NCBI GenBank assembly: GCA_019192455.1
Contig: JAHCML010000006.1
Span: forward strand, 338,734 to 402,733
Direction of reading: 5' to 3'
Source of the DNA: Alphaproteobacteria bacterium SS10
GTDB taxonomy: Bacteria > Pseudomonadota > Alphaproteobacteria > TMED2
DNA: 64,000 bases
The number at the start of each line of letters is the position of its first letter. Positions within the stretch are counted from its first letter, which is position 1. The notes under the pieces were generated by a model that had not been told where the DNA came from, did no database searches, and saw only the letters and a program-made list of their open reading frames with translations. Shown piece by piece: positions 16,206-24,687 of the stretch. A program made the translations under genes and the position numbers.

Positions 16206-17654
16206 CTAACCGAAGAGTTGGCTCGACCCCGCTATGGCAGGGGCTGCCATCTGGGTGATCGCCGCGCCAAGGCCAGCCGCCTGGGCACCGCGTGCCTCGT
16301 TAATCCGCTCAAGCCGGGTTAAGGCGAACCGATCAGCACTACCACGCAGGCCCGTCCGCTCCTTAATCAACTCACGCGCAACTTCACCACGACCGGCGCG
16401 TAGGGCGGCCTCTGTCATTACCCATTTGAAGACATCGCGTTGGGCGTGACTGCCACCGATGCGATACAGCTCCGGATTAGCGCGGACAAAAGCATCCAGG
16501 GCTGATTTGTAATCACCCTGCTTGAACGCAAGCAGGCCCAGCGCGGTCTTATGCGTTGCCTTGCGGGCCACCACGCCCAAATCACCAGGATCCGTGGCAG
16601 AGGTATTGGCTAGCTGCCCAATCAACGCCTCGGCATCATCCATACGGCCAGCCCCCAGAAGCGAGAGCATGTAGTGAAGATCGGCAAAGGCAAGGCATGC
16701 ATCGTTGGTTCTGGCAGCGGATTTATCCGCCAGCTCATCCCAACGCTCGCCAACATCAACGCCCTCTAGCTCCAACCGTTGTAGCAGGGAGGCGCCATTG
16801 GAGATGTCGCGGAAATCGTCGGTCTGGTCGGCCCGCACCTCATCATCATAGAGTGCCAGCGCGCGGGCGGTATCGCCCTCTTCCAGATAGAACAGCGCCA
16901 TATGCCACCAGACATGGCCGCCGAAATTATTGCAGTCGGACCAGGCGGGGCGATTATCCTCTAACCAGCGCAAACCAGCCTTGGTATCGACCTGCATCTC
17001 ATAAACATGGGTGACGGCATGCAGGCCCCAGGCATCATCATTATTGATGTCTAGACCCCGCTTGCCCCAAGCCTCTGCCTCGCTATAGACGCCGGTTTCT
17101 TCGAGCGCAAAGGCGTAGCAGCCATAGACATAGCCAGCATGGGGGTGATCGGCTGGATACTCATCCAACACGGTCTCAATCGACCGGCGCATGCCGCGCG
17201 CATCACCAATCATAAAGCGGAAGGAATGCACCAATTTAAGAAGCAGGGCATCACGCGGACCAGCGTTTAGCGCCTGGTCGAGCTTATCAGCACCGGCGCG
17301 CCAGCGACCCTCAAGCATCAGGCCGAGCGCCTCAACGGTCACCCGCTCACGCTCACTGCCGCCAACCTCTTGTAGGGATGCAACAGCCTCCTCATGGGCA
17401 TTTCGAGCGGCGTCCACCAGCTCACGGCGTGCCAGGACCAGCGCGCCAAGCCCCATGACTGCCCAGCCATAGGCGAATTGCGGCGCATCATTCAAAAGCG
17501 ACGCCATCTTGGTGTGCAAATCCACCTTATGGCCCAGCACACTGCAGGAGATGTCCGCCCAGCGATCAACGAACGCCGCCGGGTTGGTATCCGCCCCGGG
17601 CGTCAGATCGCCAATGGTCAACTCATGGCCGTAAATGTCAGTGAGCGTGGTCAT
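16206..17654 (-). CDS. TTC38-like tetratricopeptide repeat protein
   Basis: A 482-residue soluble helical-repeat protein. Segments such as WGLHAVTHVYEMQ, 'GHVWWHMALFYLEEGDTARA' and ALALYDDEV match the pattern of the TTC38 family, a TPR-like group shared by bacteria and animals, which is defined by conserved His/Trp motifs rather than ordinary TPR consensus. The function of the family is not established. No signal peptide. It is flanked by the OpgC-type gene (108 bp downstream) and a ~390-bp gap leading to pepN, and appears to be a single-gene unit. Confidence 0.75.
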   Translation of the reverse strand: MTTLTDIYGHELTIGDLTPGADTNPAAFVDRWADISCSVLGHKVDLHTKMASLLNDAPQFAYGWAVMGLGALVLARRELVDAARNAHEEAVASLQEVGGSERERVTVEALGLMLEGRWRAGADKLDQALNAGPRDALLLKLVHSFRFMIGDARGMRRSIETVLDEYPADHPHAGYVYGCYAFALEETGVYSEAEAWGKRGLDINNDDAWGLHAVTHVYEMQVDTKAGLRWLEDNRPAWSDCNNFGGHVWWHMALFYLEEGDTARALALYDDEVRADQTDDFRDISNGASLLQRLELEGVDVGERWDELADKSAARTNDACLAFADLHYMLSLLGAGRMDDAEALIGQLANTSATDPGDLGVVARKATHKTALGLLAFKQGDYKSALDAFVRANPELYRIGGSHAQRDVFKWVMTEAALRAGRGEVARELIKERTGLRGSADRFALTRLERINEARGAQAAGLGAAITQMAAPAIAGSSQLFG

Positions 17655-18045
17655 GCCGCGTCCAGAATATGTGTCGTCGTTGCTTAAGTTACGGCGCGTT
17701 CGCCAAATCCCCTAGACCCGATGACAAGTTCGTGAGCCTGGTTTACCGCCGCTTCTGATCACCCGGGTACGTTCAACGCACCCTGCGGTTGAGCGTGTTC
17801 TTAGTAAGCCAAACGCAAAAATCTGGGGTTTGAACTATCAACAACGTATTTGCACCGCACAATGATAACAGTTTGCGCACATATTGTTCCCCTCTTTCGT
17901 CACAAAATTGAAACGTTAGGTGTCATTGGTTTCGGCCCGCGCAACATCGCGGCGCCGCTCTCCTCCCCCGTCCCAATGACCAAGCAACGCGCCGTGCCCC
18001 CCAACGCACCCGGCAGCGACCCGTTTTGTGACCTGAGGAGAGAAT
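17655..18045. other. Intergenic region between TTC38-like gene and pepN
   Basis: About 390 bp without a credible gene. It should contain divergent promoters. An imperfect stem (TCAACGC with GCGGTTGA, near 17770-17795) is visible but has no T-run. The last bases hold a clear AGGAGAGAAT Shine-Dalgarno for pepN. I see no RNA gene, repeat or operator that I would defend. Confidence 0.5.
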
Positions 18046-20871
18046 ATGCGCCCCAATAGCGCCAGCCCCGAACCATCCGCGCCTAAGCGCCTCGCTGATT
18101 ACACCCCGCCCGGCTACCTGATTGATGAGGTCGATCTGAACATCGACATCCGGGACGATGCCACAACCGTGACATCCAAACTCGATGTGCGCCGTAACCC
18201 CGATGCGGCTGAGGGTGAACCGACCACCCTCCATCTGGATGGTGAAGAGCTTGAGCTGGTTGATATCAAACTGGATGGCAAGCCGCTGCAACCGGGCGAC
18301 TACACCCGCACCGATACGGGCCTGCAAATCCCCGGTATGCCGGATGATGCCCAGCTGGAGATCACCACGCGCATCAAGCCGCATGAAAACCTGCGCCTTG
18401 AGGGTCTCTATAAATCCAACGACCTGTTCGTGACCCAGATGGAGGCCGAGGGCTTCCGCCGCTTCACCTACTATCCCGACCGTCCCGATGTGATGGCAAA
18501 GTTCACCACCCGGGTTGAGGGCGATGCCGACAGCCTACCGGTCCTGCTCGCCAATGGTAACCAGATTGATGCCGGCGTCACCGGTGAGGGCCGCCACTAC
18601 ACCACCTGGCGCGACCCACACCCAAAGCCAGCCTATCTCTTCGCGGTTGTGGCCGGTGATCTGGTGAAGGTTGAGGACAAGTACACCACCGGCTCTGGCC
18701 GTGAGGTGAACCTCGCGATCTTTGTTGAGCCAGGCGATGAAGACAAAGTCGCCCATGCCATGGACAGCCTAAAACGCTCCATGCGGTGGGATGAGGAAGT
18801 CTATGGCCGGGAATATGACCTCGACACCTTTCACATTGTGGCGGCCAATGATTTCAACGCCGGTGCGATGGAGAATAAGGGCCTCAACATCTTCAACACG
18901 AAGTATGTGCTGGCCAACCCAGAGACCGCGACTGACAACGACTTTGATGGCGTTGAGGGCGTGATCGCCCACGAATACTTCCACAACTGGACTGGTAACC
19001 GGGTCACCGTGCGTGACTGGTTCCAGCTGACCCTGAAAGAGGGCCTGACCGTCTTTCGGGATCAGGAATTCTCCGCCGATATGGGCAGCCGGGCGGTTAA
19101 GCGCATCGATGATGTGCAAGGCCTCCGCGCCGGACAGTTTGCTGAGGATGCGGGGCCAACCGCACACCCAATCCAACCAAAAGAATACATTGAGATCAAT
19201 AACTTCTACACCGCTACCGTCTATGACAAGGGTGCGGAAATCATCCGCATGATGCACACGCTGGTGGGTGAGGAAGGGTTCCGGAAGGGCACCGATCTCT
19301 ATTTCGATCGCCACGACAATTCCGCTGTCACAACGGAAGAGTTCATCTCCTCCATCGAGGATGCAAACGGCATCGATCTAAGCCAGTTCCGCAATTGGTA
19401 TGACCAGGCAGGCACCCCAAATGTGGATGCCAAGGGCACCTATGACCCGGCGACAGAGACCTTCACCCTAACCCTGAAGCAACAGACCGACCCAACCCCG
19501 GGCCAACCGGAGAAGAAGCCATTCCACATCCCCGTGCGGATGGGCCTTGTCGGTGCCGATGGTCAGGATATGGCGCTGACGGTCGATGGTGAGGCAAAGG
19601 GCACCGAAACCGTCTTGAGCCTGACCGAGGAAGAGCAGACCTTCACCTTTACGGGCGTTAAGGAAGACCCGACGCCATCGCTGCTGCGCGGTTTCTCAGC
19701 ACCGGTGAAACTGACCACCGATCTGAGCGAGAAACAGCTCCAATTCCTGGCCGGTCATGACAGCGATAGCTTCAACCGGTGGGAGGCGGCCCAGACGGTC
19801 AACCGCCACGCCATGCTGTCGATGATCGACGATCATAAGGCGGGCCGCGCGCTTGAGATGCCACCCGCCATGCTGGAGCAGATGCGCGAGAACCTGTCTG
19901 ACCCATCCCTAGACGGCCAGTACAAGGCACTGATGCTGCGCACGCCAAGCTATACCGAGCTTAGCCAGGCCGTTGATGAGGTGGACCCAGACGCAATCCA
20001 AGCGGTTCGCAAATTCGTCCGCGAAGAGCTGGCGACCAAACTGGCACCGGAATGGCGTGAGCTGTCTGCCGCCACCAAGGCAACCGCGCCATTTGAGGCG
20101 ACGGGTGAGCAGAAGGGCCAACGTGCACTGCATAACCTGGCGCTTGGCTACATGGCCGCCAACCCACGCGGTAAGGCGGTTGAGCAGGCGGTCAAACAGT
20201 TCGGCGAAGCTGACAACATGACCGAACGCTTAGCGGCCTTCTCCACCCTCGTGGAGACCAAAGGGCCTGAGCGTCAGCGGGCCATCGACCAGTTCTATGA
20301 TGATTTCAAAGATCAGCCGCTGGTCATGGATAAATGGTTTGCCCTGCAGGCCATGAGTGGCCGCACCGATGCGGCTGGCCTGTCCAAGCTGATGGAGCAT
20401 AAGGATTTCAGCCTAACCAACCCGAACCGCTTGCGTTCCGTGGTTGGATCCTTTGCCGCCGGTAATCCGGAGAACTTCCACGCCAAGGATGGCTCTGGCT
20501 ACAAGCTGTTGGCCGATGTGGTGCTTGAGGTTGAGAAGCTGAACCCACGTACCGCCGCCCGCCTGTTGAGCCCAATGCGGCAATGGCGTCGCTTCGATGG
20601 TGAGCGTCAGGCCCTGATGCAGAAGGAGATGGAGCGGATCGCGGCCGTCCCTGGCCTATCCAAGGATGTCTATGAGGTCGTGACCAAGACCCTGGCCGCC
20701 CCACCGCGTGAACCCACCATGCCTAAGGATGCGATGCCGCGCCTGATGAGCCCTGACCCCATTCAGGTCTCACCACCAAAGGCCGCCGGTGATGTGCCGA
20801 TTGATATCGAAGGCTTCCGCAAGCGGCGCGAGGGTGGCAAGCCGGAAGGTCCATCCATCCGTAAGCCGTAA
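18046..20871 (+). CDS. pepN: Aminopeptidase N (M1 family)
   Basis: Zinc aminopeptidase that removes N-terminal residues from peptides in the cytoplasm. The GAMEN exopeptidase motif is at residues 273-277. The zinc motif HEYFH is at 309-313, with the third ligand Glu at 332 in LTLKEGLTVFRDQEF. The four-domain layout and C-terminal helical superhelix are those of bacterial PepN. At 941 residues it is longer than the usual ~870-880. The surplus is a Pro/Arg-rich, probably disordered C-terminal tail beginning near APPREPTMPKDAMPR and ending in KPEGPSIRKP. The start is fixed by the AGGAGAGAAT ribosome-binding site. A strong terminator follows at 20904-20945. Confidence 0.95.
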   Translation: MRPNSASPEPSAPKRLADYTPPGYLIDEVDLNIDIRDDATTVTSKLDVRRNPDAAEGEPTTLHLDGEELELVDIKLDGKPLQPGDYTRTDTGLQIPGMPDDAQLEITTRIKPHENLRLEGLYKSNDLFVTQMEAEGFRRFTYYPDRPDVMAKFTTRVEGDADSLPVLLANGNQIDAGVTGEGRHYTTWRDPHPKPAYLFAVVAGDLVKVEDKYTTGSGREVNLAIFVEPGDEDKVAHAMDSLKRSMRWDEEVYGREYDLDTFHIVAANDFNAGAMENKGLNIFNTKYVLANPETATDNDFDGVEGVIAHEYFHNWTGNRVTVRDWFQLTLKEGLTVFRDQEFSADMGSRAVKRIDDVQGLRAGQFAEDAGPTAHPIQPKEYIEINNFYTATVYDKGAEIIRMMHTLVGEEGFRKGTDLYFDRHDNSAVTTEEFISSIEDANGIDLSQFRNWYDQAGTPNVDAKGTYDPATETFTLTLKQQTDPTPGQPEKKPFHIPVRMGLVGADGQDMALTVDGEAKGTETVLSLTEEEQTFTFTGVKEDPTPSLLRGFSAPVKLTTDLSEKQLQFLAGHDSDSFNRWEAAQTVNRHAMLSMIDDHKAGRALEMPPAMLEQMRENLSDPSLDGQYKALMLRTPSYTELSQAVDEVDPDAIQAVRKFVREELATKLAPEWRELSAATKATAPFEATGEQKGQRALHNLALGYMAANPRGKAVEQAVKQFGEADNMTERLAAFSTLVETKGPERQRAIDQFYDDFKDQPLVMDKWFALQAMSGRTDAAGLSKLMEHKDFSLTNPNRLRSVVGSFAAGNPENFHAKDGSGYKLLADVVLEVEKLNPRTAARLLSPMRQWRRFDGERQALMQKEMERIAAVPGLSKDVYEVVTKTLAAPPREPTMPKDAMPRLMSPDPIQVSPPKAAGDVPIDIEGFRKRREGGKPEGPSIRKP

Positions 20872-20903
20872 AAGCGGACGGCCAACCAAAACCAATCGAT
20901 TAC

Positions 20904-20945
20904 AATCGGCACCAGTTAGCCTAAGCTGGTGCCGATTGCTTTTTC
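20904..20945 (+). terminator. Rho-independent terminator after pepN
   Basis: AATCGGCACCAG (20904-20915) pairs perfectly with CTGGTGCCGATT (20926-20937) to give a 12-bp stem with a 10-base loop, followed by GC and TTTTT. It lies 33 bp after the pepN stop and ends pepN transcription before the DUF389 gene. Confidence 0.88.
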
Positions 20946-20966
20946 GCCTGCCCGCCCTGTCTCTTC

Positions 20967-22037
20967 ATGGCGCTCCGCCTCATTGAAATCATTTCCGACA
21001 GCACCTCTGCCACGGCGGCCTCTGCGCTGGCCAAGCAGTATGAGGCCGTGTCGGTCCATGGCGGCCCGGTTAACGAGCAGGGGCGCCGCCGGACAACCGT
21101 GCTAATCGGCCGGGACCGACAGCAGGACTACCTCGACGCCCTGCAAGGTGCCTTCCCCAAGGATGGGGATTGGCGCATCGTCCTGATGCCGGTTGAGGCC
21201 GCCATCCCAGATCCTGAAAAAGAACGGGCCGAGAAGGACAAGGCCGCTAAAGAGATTGCCGAGAAAACCGGCCTAGAACTCGACCCTGAAGCGGAAAAAG
21301 AGAAAAAGGCCAAGGCGCGCAAAGCCATGCTCGCCTCCCGGGAAGAACTCTATAACGAGGTCACCAAGGGCGCAAAGTTGGACCAGAATTTCCTCCTGCT
21401 CGTCGTCCTCTCCGGCATCGTCGCGGCCATTGGCCTGATCGGGGATAATGTGGCCGTGGTTATCGGTGCGATGGTGATTGCCCCCTTGCTCGGCCCCAAT
21501 CTAGCCCTCGCTGTTGGGTCAGCACTGGGTGACAAGGAACTGATGTGGCAGGCGATTAAGACCAATGCCGCGGGCCTTGGCCTAACCCTGGCCATGACGG
21601 TCATTATCGGCCTTATCTGGGGTACCGGCGCATTGGACAGTCCGGAGCTACTGTCGCGGACCGAAGTGAACCTCTCTGCTGTTGTGCTGGCCCTCGCCTC
21701 CGGCACCGCCGGGGTGCTATCCCTGACCAGCGGCCTCTCTTCGACCCTGGTGGGGGTCATGGTGGCCGTGGCGTTGATGCCACCAGCGGCGGTGGTTGGC
21801 ATTACGTTGGGCGCCGGCCGCATTGACCTCGCCATCGGGGCCACCATGCTGCTGGCAATCAATATCGCCTCGGTCAATCTCTCAGCACAGCTGGTACTGT
21901 TGGCGAAGGGTATTCGGCCACGCACCTGGCTGGAACAATATCAGGCTAAACAATCGGTCAAGCGCACCATCTTAGTTTGGGGTGTGATGTTGGCCGTGCT
22001 GGTCGCAATCATTATTCTGTTACAGATCTTCGAATAG
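20967..22037 (+). CDS. DUF389 (TIGR00341-like) integral membrane protein
   Basis: A 356-residue protein. The N-terminal ~115 residues form a soluble domain, including a charged Lys/Glu/Ala helix around residues 75-115. The C-terminal part has six or seven membrane helices with the DUF389 hallmark VVIGAMVIAPLLGPNLALAVG and the later repeat-like GVMVAVALMPPAAVVGITLG. The family is widespread and uncharacterised; a transport role is often assumed but unproven. The ATG lies just beyond the pepN terminator, so it must have its own promoter in a very short space, or be read from escape transcription. The GNAT gene follows after 15 bp. Confidence 0.85.
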   Translation: MALRLIEIISDSTSATAASALAKQYEAVSVHGGPVNEQGRRRTTVLIGRDRQQDYLDALQGAFPKDGDWRIVLMPVEAAIPDPEKERAEKDKAAKEIAEKTGLELDPEAEKEKKAKARKAMLASREELYNEVTKGAKLDQNFLLLVVLSGIVAAIGLIGDNVAVVIGAMVIAPLLGPNLALAVGSALGDKELMWQAIKTNAAGLGLTLAMTVIIGLIWGTGALDSPELLSRTEVNLSAVVLALASGTAGVLSLTSGLSSTLVGVMVAVALMPPAAVVGITLGAGRIDLAIGATMLLAINIASVNLSAQLVLLAKGIRPRTWLEQYQAKQSVKRTILVWGVMLAVLVAIIILLQIFE

Positions 22038-22052
22038 GGTTTAGTTGGTGGC

Positions 22053-22526
22053 ATGGGAAAAGAGTTGAACTTCAAGCTAGATGATTTGACCGATCAGGCG
22101 GTGCTCGACCTCCTGACGACCCATCTTGAATACTCCCGCAGCATCACGCCGGTCTGCGCCTCCCATGCCATGGATGCCGAAGGCTTAAAGGGCAATGATG
22201 TCGACTTCTTCACCGCCTGGGATGGCGATGATCTGGTCGGTATGGGCGCGGTTCGCGATCTCGGTAAGAAACAGGGCGAGCTGAAATCCATGCATATCGC
22301 CCGGGCCCATCGCGGTAAGGGCTACGCGTCCAGAACACTAAAATTCCTGGTCGAACATGCCCGGGAAAAAGGCATGAACCGGATCAGCCTAGAGACCGGC
22401 GCCCATGACGGCTTCGCCGCAGCCCGTGCCCTCTATATCCGCCACGGTTTTGAAGAGAGCGGCCCATTCGGCGACTACGAATTCGATGAGAGCAGCATCT
22501 ACATGACCCGTGAGCTGGGGCTGTAG
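22053..22526 (+). CDS. GNAT-family N-acetyltransferase
   Basis: A 157-residue acetyltransferase with the acetyl-CoA-binding loop in SMHIARAHRGKGYASRTLKF (motif A, Q/RxxGxG/A type) and a C-terminal LYIRHGFEESGPFGDY, where Tyr and Phe pack around CoA. It resembles small-molecule GNATs of the YafP/PhnO style; the acceptor cannot be predicted. It starts 15 bp after the DUF389 gene, so the two probably share a transcript. Confidence 0.85.
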   Translation: MGKELNFKLDDLTDQAVLDLLTTHLEYSRSITPVCASHAMDAEGLKGNDVDFFTAWDGDDLVGMGAVRDLGKKQGELKSMHIARAHRGKGYASRTLKFLVEHAREKGMNRISLETGAHDGFAAARALYIRHGFEESGPFGDYEFDESSIYMTRELGL

Positions 22527-22720
22527 ATCAGCACACATCCTCAGTCGGCAGCAGTTCCGACAGCCATGGGCAACATCGCCATAACGTCTATATGACCCCT
22601 GGACTTATGCCTTAGAGCAGGGTGTGCGTTTTGCCGCTATCCCGATGGCCCAATTGCAAAGGCGGCAGGCATCCAATAGCGTCCGCTTATATTGAATAAG
22701 CATGGTTGCCATTGCACCCC

Positions 22721-23155
22721 ATGACTGCGCGCGTCACCATCATTGTTGGTACGATACTCGCCCTGCTGACAAACGGGCTGGTCCCGGCTGGCTTCATGCC
22801 AAAGGTGTCAGAGGATAGCGGCTTTCTGGAGATGGTCATCTGTACCGGGACCGGTCAGAAAACGATCTATCTGCCGCTGGACGACGCAAATTCCGAGAAC
22901 AACGACGACATGCCCTCTGATGAGGTCGATCACACCGTATGTGCCTTCGCCAATACTGTGCTGATTCAGCTTGGCGAGCCAACAGTCGTTGGATTGCTCG
23001 AACTACCGGTACAAGAGAACCAATGGGTTCTTGATCATCAGACGCATCGAGCACGGCTGCATGCCCTGCCGCCACCTTCACGCGGCCCGCCAGCATTGGC
23101 GCCTAATCAAAAACATATCGCCGTTGCGTCCGTCCTAGATACCAACACCGGGTAA
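22721..23155 (+). CDS. DUF2946-type small membrane-associated protein
   Basis: A 144-residue protein with one N-terminal hydrophobic helix leading into LVPAGFMPK, then a region with MVICTGTGQKTIYL, a His/Cys pair (DHTVCAF) and a C-terminal SRGPPA. This layout (VPAGFMP, ICTG..G, C-terminal RxPP) fits the DUF2946 family, often found beside PepSY proteins and metal-related receptors. A role in metal handling is guessed from such neighbourhoods only. I use ATG 22721; a TTG lies five codons upstream. It precedes the PepSY gene by 72 bp on the same strand. Confidence 0.6.
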   Translation: MTARVTIIVGTILALLTNGLVPAGFMPKVSEDSGFLEMVICTGTGQKTIYLPLDDANSENNDDMPSDEVDHTVCAFANTVLIQLGEPTVVGLLELPVQENQWVLDHQTHRARLHALPPPSRGPPALAPNQKHIAVASVLDTNTG

Positions 23156-23227
23156 GGCACTGCCTTAACCAATGTCTATGTGACTGCGCCCCGGCACCTG
23201 CTCACATAGACATTAGGACTGTTTTTC

Positions 23228-24643
23228 ATGAACACCCAAAATGCGCCTCTCGCGTCTGAAATTGACGCCGAGGCATCGCGCAACAGTGCGTTTTACCGTG
23301 CCGCCTGGCGCTGGCACTTCTATGCCGGACTATACGTTGTTCCGTTTCTAATCATGCTGGCCATTACGGGCACACTGATCATGTGGAGCAGTGTGCTCTA
23401 TGGCCGTGATGGCGAGGGCACCAAGGCTACCCCACAGGAGATTGCCCTACCCGTATCCGAACAGGCGGCCGCCGCCTTAGCCACGGTAAGCGATGGCACC
23501 ATTAAGCAATACATCGCCCCTAAGGCCGATGATCTCGCCGCCATCTTTCGTGTCGATACTGAGGATGGCAGCGCCTACATGGTTGCGATCGATCCCTATA
23601 CTGGTGATGTCGCGGGCAACATGAAGCGGCGTGAGAGCTGGTATGAGTTTTTCCGCGAAATACATGGCACCCTGCTAATCGGTGTTACCGGTGAACGGAT
23701 GATCGAGATCGCCGCGTCACTGGCGATGGTGTTGATTGCCACCGGCCTCTACCTCTGGTGGCCTCGGGGAACTGGCGTTCTACAATCTTTGGCACCAAAT
23801 CTAGCCTTGCGTGGGCGCCCCCTATGGAAGTCACTCCATGTCACCATGGGTGTTTGGACATCGCTGATCTTGGTAGTTTTCCTGATTACCGGTCTGTCAT
23901 GGGCCGGTGTTTGGGGCAGCAAATTCGTACAGCCATGGAACACCTTCCCAGCTGAGAAATGGGATAATGTTCCCCTGTCTGATTTGACCCATGCCAGCCT
24001 AAACCATGGCGTCATCAGCGAGGTTCCATGGGCGCTAGAGCAAACCCCGATGCCAGCATCGGGATCTCAAGCCGGATTGGCTGGCATACCAGCGGGGACC
24101 CCAGTTACCCTCGATAATGTAGTTGGGTTTGCGCATCAGATTGGTTTTGACCAACGCTTCCAATTGCATTTCCCACGCGGGGAGACCGGTGTGTGGACCA
24201 TTGCCCGCGATTCCATGAGCAATGACAGCGATGACCCCTACTCCGATCGCACTGTGCATATTGACCGTTACACCGGCAATGTTCTCGCTGATGTGTCGTT
24301 TGCGGATTACTCGGTTTACGCAAAAGCGATGGCCGTTGGGGTCGCATTCCATGTTGGCTTCATGGGCATTTGGAACCTGATCCTGAACACCCTGTTTTGC
24401 CTGTTGATCATATTCGTCTGCGTCAGCGGTGTGGTCATGTGGTGGATGCGTCGGCCCGCCAGCGCGGGGCGCCTGGTGGCCCCATCACTGCCTGCCAATA
24501 TGCCACTTTGGCAGGGGGCGGTTCTGGTCGGTTTGATCCTGTCCCTGGCCTTCCCACTCGCGGGCTTAACACTCATCGCCGTGCTGGCACTTGATCTGCT
24601 GATCTTGTCCCGCATTCCGGTGTTGAAGCGGGCCTTCTCATAA
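23228..24643 (+). CDS. PepSY-associated transmembrane protein (PiuB-like)
   Basis: A 471-residue inner-membrane protein. The first helix region WRWHFYAGLYVVPFLIMLAI carries conserved His. A periplasmic PepSY segment (AYMVAIDPYTGDVAG) follows, then further helices with His residues (EIHGTLL, LHVTMGVW, AFHVGFMGIW) that could bind heme. A second PepSY-like stretch is HIDRYTGNVLADVSF. Proteins of this type act with TonB-dependent receptors in siderophore or metal uptake, possibly as ferric reductases. No receptor gene is present here. It converges on the yej operon, with a GC-rich hairpin between the stop codons. Confidence 0.87.
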   Translation: MNTQNAPLASEIDAEASRNSAFYRAAWRWHFYAGLYVVPFLIMLAITGTLIMWSSVLYGRDGEGTKATPQEIALPVSEQAAAALATVSDGTIKQYIAPKADDLAAIFRVDTEDGSAYMVAIDPYTGDVAGNMKRRESWYEFFREIHGTLLIGVTGERMIEIAASLAMVLIATGLYLWWPRGTGVLQSLAPNLALRGRPLWKSLHVTMGVWTSLILVVFLITGLSWAGVWGSKFVQPWNTFPAEKWDNVPLSDLTHASLNHGVISEVPWALEQTPMPASGSQAGLAGIPAGTPVTLDNVVGFAHQIGFDQRFQLHFPRGETGVWTIARDSMSNDSDDPYSDRTVHIDRYTGNVLADVSFADYSVYAKAMAVGVAFHVGFMGIWNLILNTLFCLLIIFVCVSGVVMWWMRRPASAGRLVAPSLPANMPLWQGAVLVGLILSLAFPLAGLTLIAVLALDLLILSRIPVLKRAFS

Positions 24644-24654
24644 ACTGGCGATAC

Positions 24655-24687
24655 AGTCCGGCCCCTACGACAGTAACGGGCCGGGCT
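24655..24687. terminator. GC-rich hairpin between convergent PepSY and yejF genes
   Basis: AGTCCGGCCC (24655-24664) can pair with GGGCCGGGCT (24678-24687), a 10-bp stem with one G-U pair and a 13-base loop. It overlaps the yejF stop codon. There is no T-run on either side, so it is at best a partial or bidirectional terminator. Confidence 0.35.

Noticed and set aside
17850-18059. Small + strand open frame upstream of pepN
   Set aside because: It overlaps the pepN Shine-Dalgarno and start in another frame and has no plausible start signal or family resemblance.
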